The translations under genes and the position numbers were made by a program. This document shows positions 1 through 8,390 of a stretch of 64,000 nucleotides of DNA, piece after piece (within the stretch, counting starts at the first letter, position 1; each line of letters begins with the position of its first letter). The stretch is from assembly GCA_016194635.1 (NCBI GenBank), contig JACQBC010000026.1, positions 141,913 to 205,912 of the forward strand, given 5' to 3'. Source of the stretch: Gammaproteobacteria bacterium (GTDB lineage: Bacteria; Pseudomonadota; Gammaproteobacteria; UBA6429; Thiohalophilaceae). The notes beneath the pieces are model-generated. The model was not told the DNA's origin. It made no database searches and saw only the letters and a program-made list of their open reading frames with translations.

Positions 1-347
1 TTCAGTTCATCATCAGAGATGGGTTTGGCGACATCCGATCGGCGCAACAATTCATTAGCGAAGATTTCTTTGCGTTGCATCTCGGCGCGGACCGATACAT
101 CCGGATCTTTATCGAGTTTCTTGGCCATGGCCTCTTGGTAGAGTAACTCCATGTTGACGATATTCTTAAGAATTAAGTCGGGGTCAACCGCCGCGCCGTT
201 ATTGGCGGCCTGAATGAATTTGGTGTAGGTGTCCAAGGTCTGTTTTTTGATCTTGGTGCCGTTGACGGTTGCTACCACATCGTCGGCCGCGAAGGCGGTG
301 GAGGTCAGTAACAGGGTAATTGATGAAACTAATAGAGCAATGCGCAT
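1..347 (-). CDS. SurA/PpiC-like peptidyl-prolyl isomerase, N-terminal part (runs off the window)
   Basis: The minus-strand frame opens with ATG at 347, 7 bases after an AAGGAA ribosome site, and is open to the window edge. The first 20 residues (MRIALLVSSITLLLTSTAFA) form a clear Sec signal peptide ending in AFA. They are followed by DDVVATVNGTKIKK, the typical opening of periplasmic SurA/PrsA-like chaperones ('VNG..I'). A helical stretch follows with LLYQEAMAKKLDKDPDV, also typical of the N-terminal chaperone domain. The parvulin domain itself lies outside the window, so catalytic residues cannot be checked. It is probably exported to the periplasm to help fold envelope proteins. It is the last visible gene of a minus-strand group with the yciI-like gene and yciB. 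Confidence 0.75.
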   Translation of the reverse strand, partial: MRIALLVSSITLLLTSTAFAADDVVATVNGTKIKKQTLDTYTKFIQAANNGAAVDPDLILKNIVNMELLYQEAMAKKLDKDPDVSVRAEMQRKEIFANELLRRSDVAKPISDDEL

Positions 348-391
348 GGGCAATTTCCTTTTATCACAAATGACGAGTAAAAAAATCGGCG

Positions 392-691
392 TTACGGTAG
401 CACTTTTTTGAACGGTTTGACAGTCACCCGTGCATAAACACCGGTGATTATATACGGGTCGGCCTGGGCCCAGCGTTCCGCTTCGCTCAGGCAGGGGAAT
501 TCGGCGATGATTAACGATCCGCTAAAACCCGCGGGTCCTGGTTCCGGGCTATCCAGGGCGGGAAAGGGGCCGGCGACCATCAGCCGCCCGGCGTCGCGCA
601 GGGTTTGCAGCCGCGCCAGGTGCGCAGGACGGCTGGCCTGGCGTTGGGCGAGGCTATTGGGGGTGTCTTCCCCTAAAATAACGTACCACAT
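392..691 (-). CDS. YciI-family protein
   Basis: 99 residues, about the usual length of the YciI/YCII family (small ferredoxin-like alpha+beta proteins with a conserved His/Asp pair, some of them enzymes on dehalogenation or catechol routes). Visible family features are the [11 protein letters not shown] start, the R-x-x-H-L-x-R-L segment around residues 20-28, GPFPALDSP, and the [13 protein letters not shown] segment near residue 75 that matches the conserved 'DPY..AG' part. The stop lies one base before the stop of the upstream yciB, so the two are co-transcribed. In E. coli yciI also sits near yciB. The exact biochemical role is unknown. Confidence 0.8.
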   Translation of the reverse strand: MWYVILGEDTPNSLAQRQASRPAHLARLQTLRDAGRLMVAGPFPALDSPEPGPAGFSGSLIIAEFPCLSEAERWAQADPYIITGVYARVTVKPFKKVLP

Positions 692-692
692 C

Positions 693-1277
693 TTATTTCT
701 TGCCTGCGGTGTTGCTGCTGGCCGGAGACTCTTGAAGATGGCGGGCGAGATAGAATCCCTGGCCGAGGGCGAACAACAGGGTTAATCCCATCAGGCCGAA
801 TAACTTAAAGTCCACCCAGGTATCAAAACTGACATGTTTAGCCACGACCAGATTAATCACCCCTAAAGCGATAAAAAACCCAATCCATAATAAGCTGAGT
901 TTTTTCCAGATACCCGCGCGGACCTGGATCGCATGTTCCATCATAATCTGGATAAGGGGTTTCTCCCCAATAAAATGGCTAGCGATGAAGGCCAGGGCGA
1001 ATAACCAATTCACCAAGGTGACCTTCCAAATCAAGTAGATGGGATCGTGGAAATAAATCGTCGCCCCGCCAAACACCAAAGCCATCGCCAGCACCAGCAC
1101 ATGCAGCTTTTCAACTTTTTGGTGTTTGATCCAGTTATACAGCATTTGTCCGCTGGTGGCCGCCATCAACACCGCGGTCGCGGCAATCATCGCGCTGATT
1201 TCACCCAGGGTGGGCTTGCTCAGGTTATAGGTGAGGTAAAAAGCCACGACCGGGAAGAAATCAAATAATAATTTCAT
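693..1277 (-). CDS. yciB: Inner membrane protein YciB (septation protein A / IspZ family)
   Basis: 194 residues, close to the family norm of about 180. The start [19 protein letters not shown] and the segment [14 protein letters not shown] are hallmark YciB sequences. There are about five hydrophobic membrane segments (near 5-20, 25-42, 58-75, 84-102, 125-145, 155-172). The family is an inner membrane protein tied to envelope integrity and, in some species, septation. The gene lies 15 bases after the upstream unknown gene and 1 base before the yciI-like gene, which supports one minus-strand operon. Confidence 0.92.
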   Translation of the reverse strand: MKLLFDFFPVVAFYLTYNLSKPTLGEISAMIAATAVLMAATSGQMLYNWIKHQKVEKLHVLVLAMALVFGGATIYFHDPIYLIWKVTLVNWLFALAFIASHFIGEKPLIQIMMEHAIQVRAGIWKKLSLLWIGFFIALGVINLVVAKHVSFDTWVDFKLFGLMGLTLLFALGQGFYLARHLQESPASSNTAGKK

Positions 1278-1292
1278 AAATATGACATCATC

Positions 1293-2060
1293 TTAATGTA
1301 AGGTGGGTTGGTGGGTTTTGCGATAATAGGCTTCCATGACCGTGCGGACATGGGGGGGATAGCCGATAATGTCCATTTGCCGCATGCCTTCGTCGAAAAA
1401 GCCGGGGGCGTCATCCGGCAAGCGATAGAGTAATTTTTCAAACACCGACTCCATGCGCTGCGGATCCCCGCAACGCGTGGCGACAATCCCATGGTTGAGA
1501 TTAATAACCCGCCAAGGGCGGCCTGGATTGCTGCGATCTAAATCTTGTTTAATGTCGGCAGCCACGGCCTCGATAATTTCCGCCATTACGTCACACAGCA
1601 CTGACAAGGTCTGGGGTTCGTGAGAACGGTTGGCCTGTGCGGATAAGGCGTTGACCACCAATTCCAGTTCGTTAATCGATAAGTGATGGCGGGCGGCCCA
1701 GACCGACAGCGGGATCGACAGCTGTTCATAGGCATCACGGCTCGGGTCGGAGTTCGCGGTGACACCGCGGTTGTGTAATTCTTCCAGTAAATGCAGTCCA
1801 TGATCGGCGAGATTTTCGATTTCTTCAACCGACAGTTGTGTCGTGGCGTTGGGGTCTTCCATTTGTATCAGGATCGCGAAGAATCGTTGCAAGCTGTCAT
1901 ACACCATGGCGGTAGTTACATCCTCCACCGGGCGTGGATGGAGAAGTTCTTGTGCTTGCAGGTATTGGTAGGCCTTGGCGGCGAGCTCGGCCATGGTTTG
2001 CGCATCGGGGTGAAACAGTGTCTCAACGGGATAATTATCGGTCTCTGTCATAGTCGACAC
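1293..2060 (-). CDS. Conserved hypothetical protein, acidic and helical
   Basis: 255 residues. I do not recognise a named family. It has no signal peptide or membrane segment, so it is probably cytosolic. It is mostly predicted helix, rich in Leu, Glu and Ala, with short conserved-looking blocks near VYDSLQRFFAILIQ (about 53-66), HHLSINELELVVNALS (about 123-138) and the C-terminal GYPPHVRTVMEAYYRKTHQP. The start could be GTG at 2060 or ATG at 2051, and neither has a strong ribosome site. It lies first in the minus-strand group with yciB and is divergent from rnm across 56 bases, so the two directions probably share a promoter region. No function is assigned. Confidence 0.75.
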   Translation of the reverse strand: MSTMTETDNYPVETLFHPDAQTMAELAAKAYQYLQAQELLHPRPVEDVTTAMVYDSLQRFFAILIQMEDPNATTQLSVEEIENLADHGLHLLEELHNRGVTANSDPSRDAYEQLSIPLSVWAARHHLSINELELVVNALSAQANRSHEPQTLSVLCDVMAEIIEAVAADIKQDLDRSNPGRPWRVINLNHGIVATRCGDPQRMESVFEKLLYRLPDDAPGFFDEGMRQMDIIGYPPHVRTVMEAYYRKTHQPTLH

Positions 2061-2116
2061 TTTAACACAGCGGCCAGGCCAAGGACATCCGCGCCGCTTT
2101 ACGATAAACTAGCATC

Positions 2117-2992
2117 ATGGCGACACGTAATTACGATCTGCATGCTCATACCACCGCATCGGACGGCAGTATGTCCCCCACGCAACTGGTGGAACACGCG
2201 CAACGCTGTGGTGTTGATGTTTTAGCGGTCACGGATCATGATACCACGCAGGGGATTGATGAGGCGCAACGCGCCGCGGCCGGACTTGGGGTAGAGATCG
2301 TGCCCGGCATTGAGCTATCGGTAACGTGGGACACACAGACCATTCATATCCTGGGTTTATACATCGATCCACATACCACAAGCTTGCAGCTTGGATTGGA
2401 AGAATTGCAAAAATTTCGTCATTGGCGCGCCGAAGAAATAGCTCGACGCTTGGATAAGGCCGGTATCGCCGGCGCCTATGACGGCGCCTTGCATTTTTCC
2501 AACGGGAAGATTATTTCGCGCACGCATTTCGCGCGTTTCCTGGTCGAGCGGGGTTACGCGCGGGATCTACGGCAGGTGTTTACCCGTTATTTAGTCAACC
2601 ACAAACCTGGTTATGTTCCCGGTAAGTGGGCCAGCTTGAGCCAGGCGCTGGGCTGGATACAGGATGCCGGTGGCCTGGCAGTGGTCGCGCATCCGGCCCG
2701 TTATCGGTTTACTGCGACCCGGTTACAGCGTTTGGTAAACGAGTTTCGCGAATTGGGAGGTGTGGCCTTGGAGGTTGTCTCGGGCAGTCATTCGGAACAG
2801 GACGCCGCGCATTTTGCTAAAATGACTCAGACTATGCATTTATACGCCTCGCGCGGCTCTGATTACCACGGACCGGAACAATCGTATGCGGACCCACGCC
2901 GGCTGGCGCTGTTGCCCGCGAATTGCACGCCGATTTGGCACAGTGATCTATGGCAAGTGTGTGTCGAGCATGTGACAACACAAGTGTCATGA
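2117..2992 (+). CDS. rnm: PHP-domain 5'-3' exoribonuclease RNase AM (YciV/TrpH)
   Basis: 291 residues, the usual family length. Metal-binding motifs of the PHP domain are in order: D-L-H-A-H-T near residue 8, VTDHDTT near 39, PGIELSV near 63, the inserted SRTHFARFLV near 136, AVVAHPARY near 191, and GSDYHG near 252. The family removes nucleotides from RNA 5' ends (rRNA maturation in E. coli) and also acts on 3',5'-bisnucleotides. Its stop overlaps the ATG of the next gene (ATGA), as in the E. coli rnm-yciO pair, so the two are translationally coupled. Confidence 0.92.
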   Translation: MATRNYDLHAHTTASDGSMSPTQLVEHAQRCGVDVLAVTDHDTTQGIDEAQRAAAGLGVEIVPGIELSVTWDTQTIHILGLYIDPHTTSLQLGLEELQKFRHWRAEEIARRLDKAGIAGAYDGALHFSNGKIISRTHFARFLVERGYARDLRQVFTRYLVNHKPGYVPGKWASLSQALGWIQDAGGLAVVAHPARYRFTATRLQRLVNEFRELGGVALEVVSGSHSEQDAAHFAKMTQTMHLYASRGSDYHGPEQSYADPRRLALLPANCTPIWHSDLWQVCVEHVTTQVS

Positions 2993-3615
2993 GCCAATTT
3001 TTTCAGCTGCATCCGCTGAATCCACAATTACGCTTGATTAGAAAGGCGGTTGACATGATCCGCGCCGGCGCGGTGATTGTGTATCCCACCGATTCTGCCT
3101 ATGCCCTGGGTTGTCATATTGGGGATAAAAAGGCCCTGGACCGTATTATTCGGATTCGGCAACTGGATAATAAACATAATTTTACCTTGATGTGCCGTGA
3201 TTTGTCGGAAATCGCGATCTACGCCAAGGTGGATAATATTGCCTACCGTCTGATGAATGCCAACACGCCCGGCCCGTATACGTTTATTTTACCCGCGACG
3301 CGCGATGTGCCGCGACGTTTGTTGCATCCTAAGAAACGTACTATTGGTATTCGGGTTCCCAAACATATTATTACCCGCGCGTTGTTGGACGAACTCAACG
3401 AGCCGTTGATGAGTACTACCTTGATTCTTCCGGGCGAGGGGGAGGCGTTGCCGATGAATGATGCGCAGTTGATTCGGGAGCGATTGGAGCATGAGGTGGA
3501 TGTGGTGATTGATGGCGGGCATTGTTTTATCGATCCTACGACAGTGGTTGATCTAACGACGGATTACCCCAGTGTTACTCGACAGGGGCGGGGTGATCCG
3601 GCGCCGTTTCTTTAA
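2989..3615 (+). CDS. yciO: YciO: Sua5/YrdC/YciO-family protein
   Basis: 208 residues from the ATG at 2989, which overlaps the rnm stop. This start begins MSQFFQLHPLNPQLRLI, as in other YciO proteins. A longer frame back to 2950 exists but would overlap rnm heavily. The YrdC-fold signature is clear: GGxVIVYPTDSAYALGC-like block near 27-40, 'LDRIIRIRQLDNKHNFTL', PGPYTFILPAT near 96, and TIGIRVPKH near 118. The family relates to threonylcarbamoyl-AMP synthases that prepare t6A in tRNA. YciO lacks part of the TsaC KxR/SxN set and its role is less certain, so this is not called TsaC. Confidence 0.9.
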   Translation: MSQFFQLHPLNPQLRLIRKAVDMIRAGAVIVYPTDSAYALGCHIGDKKALDRIIRIRQLDNKHNFTLMCRDLSEIAIYAKVDNIAYRLMNANTPGPYTFILPATRDVPRRLLHPKKRTIGIRVPKHIITRALLDELNEPLMSTTLILPGEGEALPMNDAQLIRERLEHEVDVVIDGGHCFIDPTTVVDLTTDYPSVTRQGRGDPAPFL

Positions 3616-3670
3616 AATTGCCATATTTAAACAAAGTAGGAGTATGCCTCTGTCGGAGAGGTTATTCCCT

Positions 3671-3700
3671 GACGCGACACGCCGTAAATACGTCCCTCGC
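3671..3700 (+). repeat. Truncated copy of the dispersed palindromic repeat
   Basis: The stretch holds a CGCGACAC..GCCGTAAATACGTCCCT block that matches the left half of the repeat copies near 15446, 24062, 24228 and 25620. The right half (GCATCCCTGC hairpin) is missing, so this looks like a decayed or interrupted copy. It lies between yciO and trpS, just upstream of the likely trpS -10 box. Confidence 0.6.
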
Positions 3701-3723
3701 CAATACCGTGTAGATATTTCAGG

Positions 3724-3729
3724 TATAAT
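3724..3729 (+). promoter_or_regulatory. Probable -10 box of the trpS promoter (TATAAT)
   Basis: A perfect TATAAT lies at 3724-3729. The -35 region 17 bases upstream (CAATAC) is poor, so the box may need an activator or depend on the -10 alone. Transcription would begin near 3736, which places it only about 3 bases before the GTG at 3739 and about 36 before the TTG at 3772. This bears on the choice of the trpS start. Confidence 0.45.
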
Positions 3730-3771
3730 AGCCCGTCTGTGCCTACAACGAATGCACGACGGGGTGTTAAC

Positions 3772-4983
3772 TTGAATTTACCTAATCAACCACAGCGGGT
3801 GTTGTCCGGTATGCGGCCCACCGGTGCGTTGCATCTGGGACATTATCACGGTGTTCTCAAGAATTGGCTCAAGCTGCAACACGAGTATGAATGTTATTTC
3901 TTTGTAGCGGATTGGCATGCGCTAACCACACACTATGATGACGTCACGATCATTGATAAAAGTGTTTGGGAGATGGTGATCGATTGGCTGGCGGTGGGGA
4001 TCAATCCCGGTGCGGCGTGTTTGTTTATTCAATCACAAGTGCCCGAACATGCCGAATTGCATTTGTTATTGTCGATGATTACCCCGCTGGGTTGGCTGGA
4101 GCGGGTACCCAGTTATAAAGATCAGCAGGAAAAACTCAAGGAGAAAGATCTTGCGACCTATGGTTTTCTGGGTTATCCCTTGTTACAAAGCGCGGATATC
4201 CTGGCGTATAAATCCGCAGTGATTCCTGTAGGGGAAGATCAGGTTGCTCATATCGAATTGACCCGTGAAATAGCCCGGCGTTTTAATCATTTGTTCGGGC
4301 GCGAACCTGGGTTTGAAGAAAAAGCCTTGGAGGCGGTTAAAAAAATGGGTAAGAAGAACGCCAAGTTATATCAGGATTTGCGTAAGCGTTATCAAGAACA
4401 GGGCGATGATGAGGCCCTGGCGACGGCCCAGGCATTATTAGAGACCCAGCAAAATATTACCCTGGGGGATAAAGAACGCCTGTTCGGCTATCTTGAAGGG
4501 GGCGGACGGATTATTTTACCGGAACCCCAGGCATTATTAACCCAGGCCCCTAAACTGCCGGGTTTGGACGGGCAAAAAATGTCGAAGTCCTATAACAACA
4601 CCATCAGTTTGCGTGAATCCCCGGCCGAGGTCGAGAAGAAGTTACGTACTATGCCCACCGATCCGGCCCGGATCCGCCGCAGTGATAAAGGCGACCCCAG
4701 TCGTTGCCCGGTGTGGCAGCTGCACCTGGTGTATTCCTCGGATGAAACCCGTGCCTGGGTACAACACGGCTGTACCACGGCGGGTATTGGTTGTCTGGAG
4801 TGCAAACAGCCCTTGATAGAAGCCGTGTTGAGCGAGCTGGCACCCATCCAAGAGCGTGCTGCCCAGTACGTGGACGATCGCGATGTGGTGCGCAATATCA
4901 TCCATGAGGGGGGAGAAAAAGCCCGCCAAATCGCCCGTCAGACCTTGACCGAGGTGCGTAACGCGATGGGCTTGGAATATTAA
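3772..4983 (+). CDS. trpS: Tryptophan-tRNA ligase
   Basis: About 403 residues, a long-form class I aminoacyl-tRNA synthetase that charges tRNA-Trp. The N-terminal SGMRPTGALHLGHYHG block carries the HIGH-type motif (LGHY), and GQKMSKSYNN carries the KMSKS loop. An insertion of about 60 residues (GYLEGGG region and the helical KKMGKKNAKLYQDLRK part) separates this form from the short E. coli enzyme and is seen in many beta- and gammaproteobacteria. I chose TTG at 3772 because GGGGTG at 3761-3766 is well spaced and the product then starts MNLPNQPQRVLSGMRP. GTG at 3739 is the in-frame alternative but would be nearly leaderless. scpA follows after 44 bases. Confidence 0.93.
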   Translation: MNLPNQPQRVLSGMRPTGALHLGHYHGVLKNWLKLQHEYECYFFVADWHALTTHYDDVTIIDKSVWEMVIDWLAVGINPGAACLFIQSQVPEHAELHLLLSMITPLGWLERVPSYKDQQEKLKEKDLATYGFLGYPLLQSADILAYKSAVIPVGEDQVAHIELTREIARRFNHLFGREPGFEEKALEAVKKMGKKNAKLYQDLRKRYQEQGDDEALATAQALLETQQNITLGDKERLFGYLEGGGRIILPEPQALLTQAPKLPGLDGQKMSKSYNNTISLRESPAEVEKKLRTMPTDPARIRRSDKGDPSRCPVWQLHLVYSSDETRAWVQHGCTTAGIGCLECKQPLIEAVLSELAPIQERAAQYVDDRDVVRNIIHEGGEKARQIARQTLTEVRNAMGLEY

Positions 4984-5027
4984 TTGAACAAAGACAAATC
5001 GGCCTAACTACGGTAGCATAGCCGCGC

Positions 5028-5879
5028 ATGATAGAGACGCCGCTGAGCACCCATCCCGAGCAGCAAGAAATGCCCTTTGCGATCGTGCAGGGGGTGCCTT
5101 TTACCCGGTTGCCCAAAGACTTATACATACCCCCCGACGCCTTGGAGATCTTTTTGGCCGAGGCCTTTGAAGGCCCGCTGGATCTGCTGTTATACCTGAT
5201 TAAACGCCAGAACCTGAATATCCTTGACATCCCCATTGCCGAGATTACTCGGCAATACATGGGGTATGTCGAGTTGATGAAGGACTTGCGGTTGGAGTTG
5301 GCGGCGGAATACTTGGTGATGGCGGCGATGCTGGCGGAGATCAAATCCCGGATGCTATTGCCCCGGGCCGAAGAACACCCGGAAGAAGACGACCCCCGCG
5401 CCGAGCTGGTGCGGCGTTTACAGGAGTACGAGCGTTATAAACGCGTCACCGATGAGATCGAAATCATGCCGCGGGCCGATCGGGATACCCCACCCGTGGA
5501 ATTGGCCGTACCGGATTTAAAAATCGTAAAATTACCCCCGCGAGTCGATGTGCGTGATCTGGTGCTGGCCTTAAAAGAGGTGTTTGACCGTGCCGCGAAT
5601 TATTCCCACCACCATGTGCGCTTGGAACCCCTATCCGTACGTGAACGGATGTCGAGCGTGCTCAAGCAGGTGGGGCCGCAGGGGTTTAGCGAATTTACCC
5701 GGTTATTTACCGTAAGCGAAGGTCGTGCGGGCGTGGTGGTGACCTTGTTGGCTATTTTAGAATTACTAAAGCAGTCCTTGATCGAGTTAGTGCAAACCGA
5801 AGTGTTTGGACCCATACATGTGAAGGCCGCCGGGAGCCGTACCGGTGAGGTTATCCAATTTACTAATATTAATGAGTAG
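5028..5879 (+). CDS. scpA: Segregation and condensation protein A (kleisin)
   Basis: 283 residues. ScpA is the kleisin subunit that bridges the SMC heads in chromosome condensation and segregation. The N-terminal family signature F-E-G-P-L-D-L-L-L-Y-L-I is at about 47-58, followed by NILDIPIAEITRQYMGYV and AAEYLVMAAMLAEIKSRMLLPR, which bind the SMC neck. The C-terminal winged-helix end (VTLLAILELLKQSLIELVQ) binds the SMC cap. The 40-residue leader before the signature is usual for gammaproteobacterial ScpA. scpB begins 12 bases downstream, so the pair is an operon. Confidence 0.94.
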   Translation: MIETPLSTHPEQQEMPFAIVQGVPFTRLPKDLYIPPDALEIFLAEAFEGPLDLLLYLIKRQNLNILDIPIAEITRQYMGYVELMKDLRLELAAEYLVMAAMLAEIKSRMLLPRAEEHPEEDDPRAELVRRLQEYERYKRVTDEIEIMPRADRDTPPVELAVPDLKIVKLPPRVDVRDLVLALKEVFDRAANYSHHHVRLEPLSVRERMSSVLKQVGPQGFSEFTRLFTVSEGRAGVVVTLLAILELLKQSLIELVQTEVFGPIHVKAAGSRTGEVIQFTNINE

Positions 5880-5891
5880 CAGCCCTGCATT

Positions 5892-6539
5892 ATGCAACCG
5901 CAACAATTAAAAGCCATTCTTGAAGCCCTCATCATGTCGTCTAACACACCGTTGTCGGTGGAGCGTTTATTGGCGGTGTTTAGCGAGGAAGAACGTCCTG
6001 AACAACAACATTTAATCGAGGCGCTATATGCCCTGCAGTTGGAGTACGAGGGTAAAAGTATTGAACTAAAAGAAGTCGGCAGCGGGTTTCGTTTTCAGGT
6101 TCGTAAGAGCTATTCGGATTGGGTGGCGCGCTTGTGGGAAGAACGGCCACAACGTTACTCGCGTGCCTTACTCGAAACCCTGGCCCTGATCGCCTATAAA
6201 CAACCCATCACGCGTGGCGACATCGAACAGATCCGTGGAGTCGCGGTCAACACTCAAATCATCAAAACCCTGCTAGAGCGGGATTGGATTGAGATTGTGG
6301 GCGAACGCGATGTTCCCGGTCGACCCTCCTTGTACGGTACCACCAAGCAATTTCTCGATTATTTTAACCTGACCTCCTTAGCGCAATTGCCGGAATTGCC
6401 ACCGATTCGCGACCTAGACCAGATCAATGCCGAACTCAATTTAGAAATCCCCGCGCTGTTATCCGTTGATACCACGGTTGATACTTCCCAGACGGCGGTC
6501 GGTGCGGATACCCTGGCTGAAACCGCGGCGGCGACCTAA
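5892..6539 (+). CDS. scpB: Segregation and condensation protein B
   Basis: 215 residues. ScpB is the dimeric partner of ScpA in the SMC-ScpAB complex. The two winged-helix domains are visible, with the typical blocks LKAILEALIMSSNTPLSVE near the start, SRALLETLALIAYKQPITR near 95-113, IEQIRGVAVNTQIIKTLLER near 116-135 and VPGRPSLYGTTKQFLDYFNL near 145-164. The C-terminal 30 residues are low-complexity (Asp, Thr, Ala). It follows scpA by 12 bases and precedes rluB by 14 bases, a conserved scpA-scpB-rluB order. Confidence 0.95.
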   Translation: MQPQQLKAILEALIMSSNTPLSVERLLAVFSEEERPEQQHLIEALYALQLEYEGKSIELKEVGSGFRFQVRKSYSDWVARLWEERPQRYSRALLETLALIAYKQPITRGDIEQIRGVAVNTQIIKTLLERDWIEIVGERDVPGRPSLYGTTKQFLDYFNLTSLAQLPELPPIRDLDQINAELNLEIPALLSVDTTVDTSQTAVGADTLAETAAAT

Positions 6540-6553
6540 CCCCTCCGAATAAT

Positions 6554-7354
6554 ATGTCCGAACGTATTCAAAAAGTCCTCGCCCGACTGGGACTGGGTTC
6601 GCGTCGGCAAATCGAGGAGTGGATACGTCAGGGCCGCATTAAGCTCGATGGAGACGTCGCAACCCTCGGCACCAGCCTGGTGCAGGGAGTGCGGCTGAGT
6701 ATTGATGGAAAACCCGTGAATCTGCCCGATCTTGAGGAAGAACAGGCCACCCATGTCTTGCTCTACCACAAAAAGGTGGGCGTTATTTGCACCCGCCATG
6801 ATCCCGAAGGCCGTCCGACCGTGTTTGCCGATGTGCCCACGTTACGTCAAGGACGTTGGGTAGCCATCGGCCGGCTCGATATCAACACCAGTGGATTGTT
6901 GTTGTTTACCAATAACGGTGAACTGGCCAACCGCTTGATGCACCCTTCCTACGGTATTGAACGGGAGTATGCGGTACGTGTGTTAGGCGAGGTGTCAGAC
7001 GCGACCTTAAGCCGCGTGCGGACCGAGGTTACACTTGACGACGGCGTCACAAAGTTTGATAGTATCCGTGATGCGGGGGGCAGTGGTGCAAATCACTGGT
7101 ACCACGTCGTTCTGAAGGAGGGACGCAATCGGGAGGTGCGGCGTATTTGGGAGGCGGTAGGCCACAAGGTCAGCCGGCTTCACCGGGTACGTTATGGCAG
7201 GATTGAACTGCCGCGCAGTGTACGGCCGGGTAAGTTTGAGCGGCTGCCTTTCCCCAGCATACTAGATTTAATGGCGAGCGTGGATTTAAAGGGCCAGGCA
7301 AGACCCAAGCACGCGCCATCCAAAAACCAAGGGCGTCGCAGAACCAGGGGATGA
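6554..7354 (+). CDS. rluB: 23S rRNA pseudouridine(2605) synthase RluB
   Basis: 266 residues. An N-terminal S4 RNA-binding domain (IQKVLARLGLGSRRQIEEWI, about 4-50) is followed by a RsuA-type catalytic domain. The catalytic aspartate is D109 in GRLDINTSGLLLFTN, and the later REYAVRV and EGRNREVRRIWEAVGHKVSRL blocks are typical of the RluB/RluE/RluF/RsuA group. Linkage to scpB and the C-terminal basic tail (KNQGRRRTRG) favour RluB, which modifies U2605 of 23S rRNA. The enzyme is cytosolic. Confidence 0.92.
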   Translation: MSERIQKVLARLGLGSRRQIEEWIRQGRIKLDGDVATLGTSLVQGVRLSIDGKPVNLPDLEEEQATHVLLYHKKVGVICTRHDPEGRPTVFADVPTLRQGRWVAIGRLDINTSGLLLFTNNGELANRLMHPSYGIEREYAVRVLGEVSDATLSRVRTEVTLDDGVTKFDSIRDAGGSGANHWYHVVLKEGRNREVRRIWEAVGHKVSRLHRVRYGRIELPRSVRPGKFERLPFPSILDLMASVDLKGQARPKHAPSKNQGRRRTRG

Positions 7355-7396
7355 GGTGACGGTTACCCGCCCATAACAATGATAAGTGAGGGTGTG

Positions 7397-7462
7397 ATGC
7401 GTATTACCACCATAGCGCTGATCGCAGTCATCCTGTTGATCGGACTGCAGATCTATGTTTGA
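7397..7462 (+). CDS. Possible 21-residue membrane micropeptide
   Basis: An ATG at 7397 sits 4 bases after GAGGG (7388-7392) and opens a frame of 21 codons, MRITTIALIAVILLIGLQIY plus V, ending TGA at 7460-7462. An upstream in-frame ATG at 7379 would give 27 residues. Nearly the whole product is one hydrophobic helix, so it would sit in the inner membrane. It follows rluB by about 40 bases and could be co-transcribed with it. I do not recognise it. The reasonable ribosome site and uninterrupted hydrophobicity are the only evidence. Confidence 0.35.
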   Translation: MRITTIALIAVILLIGLQIYV

Positions 7463-7474
7463 AGCATATAATGT

Positions 7475-7512
7475 TTTAGATATTAAATTGTAATATTTAG
7501 ATACTAAAATTG
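7475..7512 (+). repeat. Imperfect AT-rich tandem repeat upstream of an outer-membrane gene
   Basis: TTTAGATATTAAATTG (7475-7490) is followed by TTTAGATACTAAAATTG (7496-7512), a two-unit repeat with a period of 21 bases, about two helical turns. It lies 54 bases upstream of the GTG start at 7566. It could be a regulator site or part of the promoter; nothing else is seen in the 103-base gap. Confidence 0.3.
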
Positions 7513-7565
7513 AAGATCATTCGTATTCTTGCCAGAAAAAAGGAATTTACTCAGGAGATGTTGCT

Positions 7566-8339
7566 GTGGTCAGCAAATTGTTGTTGATAGTTATTGTCGG
7601 GGCGACGTTTACTAATAACGGTTATGCGGATACACCCAGCAATGAACCTTTGATAGGATTGGGGGTGGAACACTTCCAATGGAAAGAATCAGCCTCTAAT
7701 GGGTCTCAATATTTAAAAGAAACGGGTAAGCGTTATTTACTAACCTTTATTAATACCTCAACACGTTCTCCGGAATTAGATTATGACCTTCGTGTTGAAG
7801 TCTACAAAGGAGGTGTGAACTACGACGGTCAGACTCAAGGTGGAATCCCGCTTAAGGCGATTACAGATTACATTGGATTACGTCTTGAAATGGCGGCGGA
7901 TAATTATCTATCCGGTGCGGCCGGGGTACAATTCGGACTTGGGTTTGACATGTGGACTAGAAAGCTGAATGATTCGACCACAGTACTAGGAACACCGAGT
8001 ACTGGGTATACAGAAGATTATGATATGGGGTATTTTAAGTTAGGTTTTGTATGGCGCGCATCGTCGCACGACTGGAAACAGAAATTTATCGTTGGTCTTA
8101 AACGCCCCGTGTTTGTGGAAGAAACAATACGAGAGTTTGGTTTACATTTAAGTCCTAAGCCTACTACGACATTATATAGTTCGTGGAATAATGTATTCGC
8201 AGTTTCAAGAAACTCGAAGCTTGGTATTGAATTATTCTATGAACGTACTCACTTTAATCCTTCTGATCCCAGTATGGGCGCCTATCAACCCGACAGCGAC
8301 ATGCGTACCACCGGTGTGCGGTTGCTCCTGGGTTATTAA
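7566..8339 (+). CDS. Putative outer-membrane beta-barrel protein
   Basis: 257 residues from GTG at 7566, which has AGGAG (7553-7557) 8 bases upstream. An N-terminal signal peptide (MVSKLLLIVIVGATFTNNGYA) is followed by DTPSNEPLIGLGVEHFQWKE. The rest alternates polar and hydrophobic residues in short strands with aromatic girdles, and it ends in GVRLLLGY, a C-terminal aromatic residue as in proteins inserted by BAM. I do not recognise a named family. It was probably an eight- to ten-stranded barrel of unknown function. It converges on another small barrel gene (8491-9018, minus). Confidence 0.7.
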   Translation: MVSKLLLIVIVGATFTNNGYADTPSNEPLIGLGVEHFQWKESASNGSQYLKETGKRYLLTFINTSTRSPELDYDLRVEVYKGGVNYDGQTQGGIPLKAITDYIGLRLEMAADNYLSGAAGVQFGLGFDMWTRKLNDSTTVLGTPSTGYTEDYDMGYFKLGFVWRASSHDWKQKFIVGLKRPVFVEETIREFGLHLSPKPTTTLYSSWNNVFAVSRNSKLGIELFYERTHFNPSDPSMGAYQPDSDMRTTGVRLLLGY

Positions 8340-8390
8340 CAATTCACCACAGCGCGGCATTGCTCAGCTATCTTTTCACGAAAGGGTGAA

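Noticed and set aside
444..785. Plus-strand open frame of 113 codons over yciI/yciB
   Set aside because: It lies antisense to two clearly recognised genes, has no ribosome site and looks like a shadow of their codon bias.
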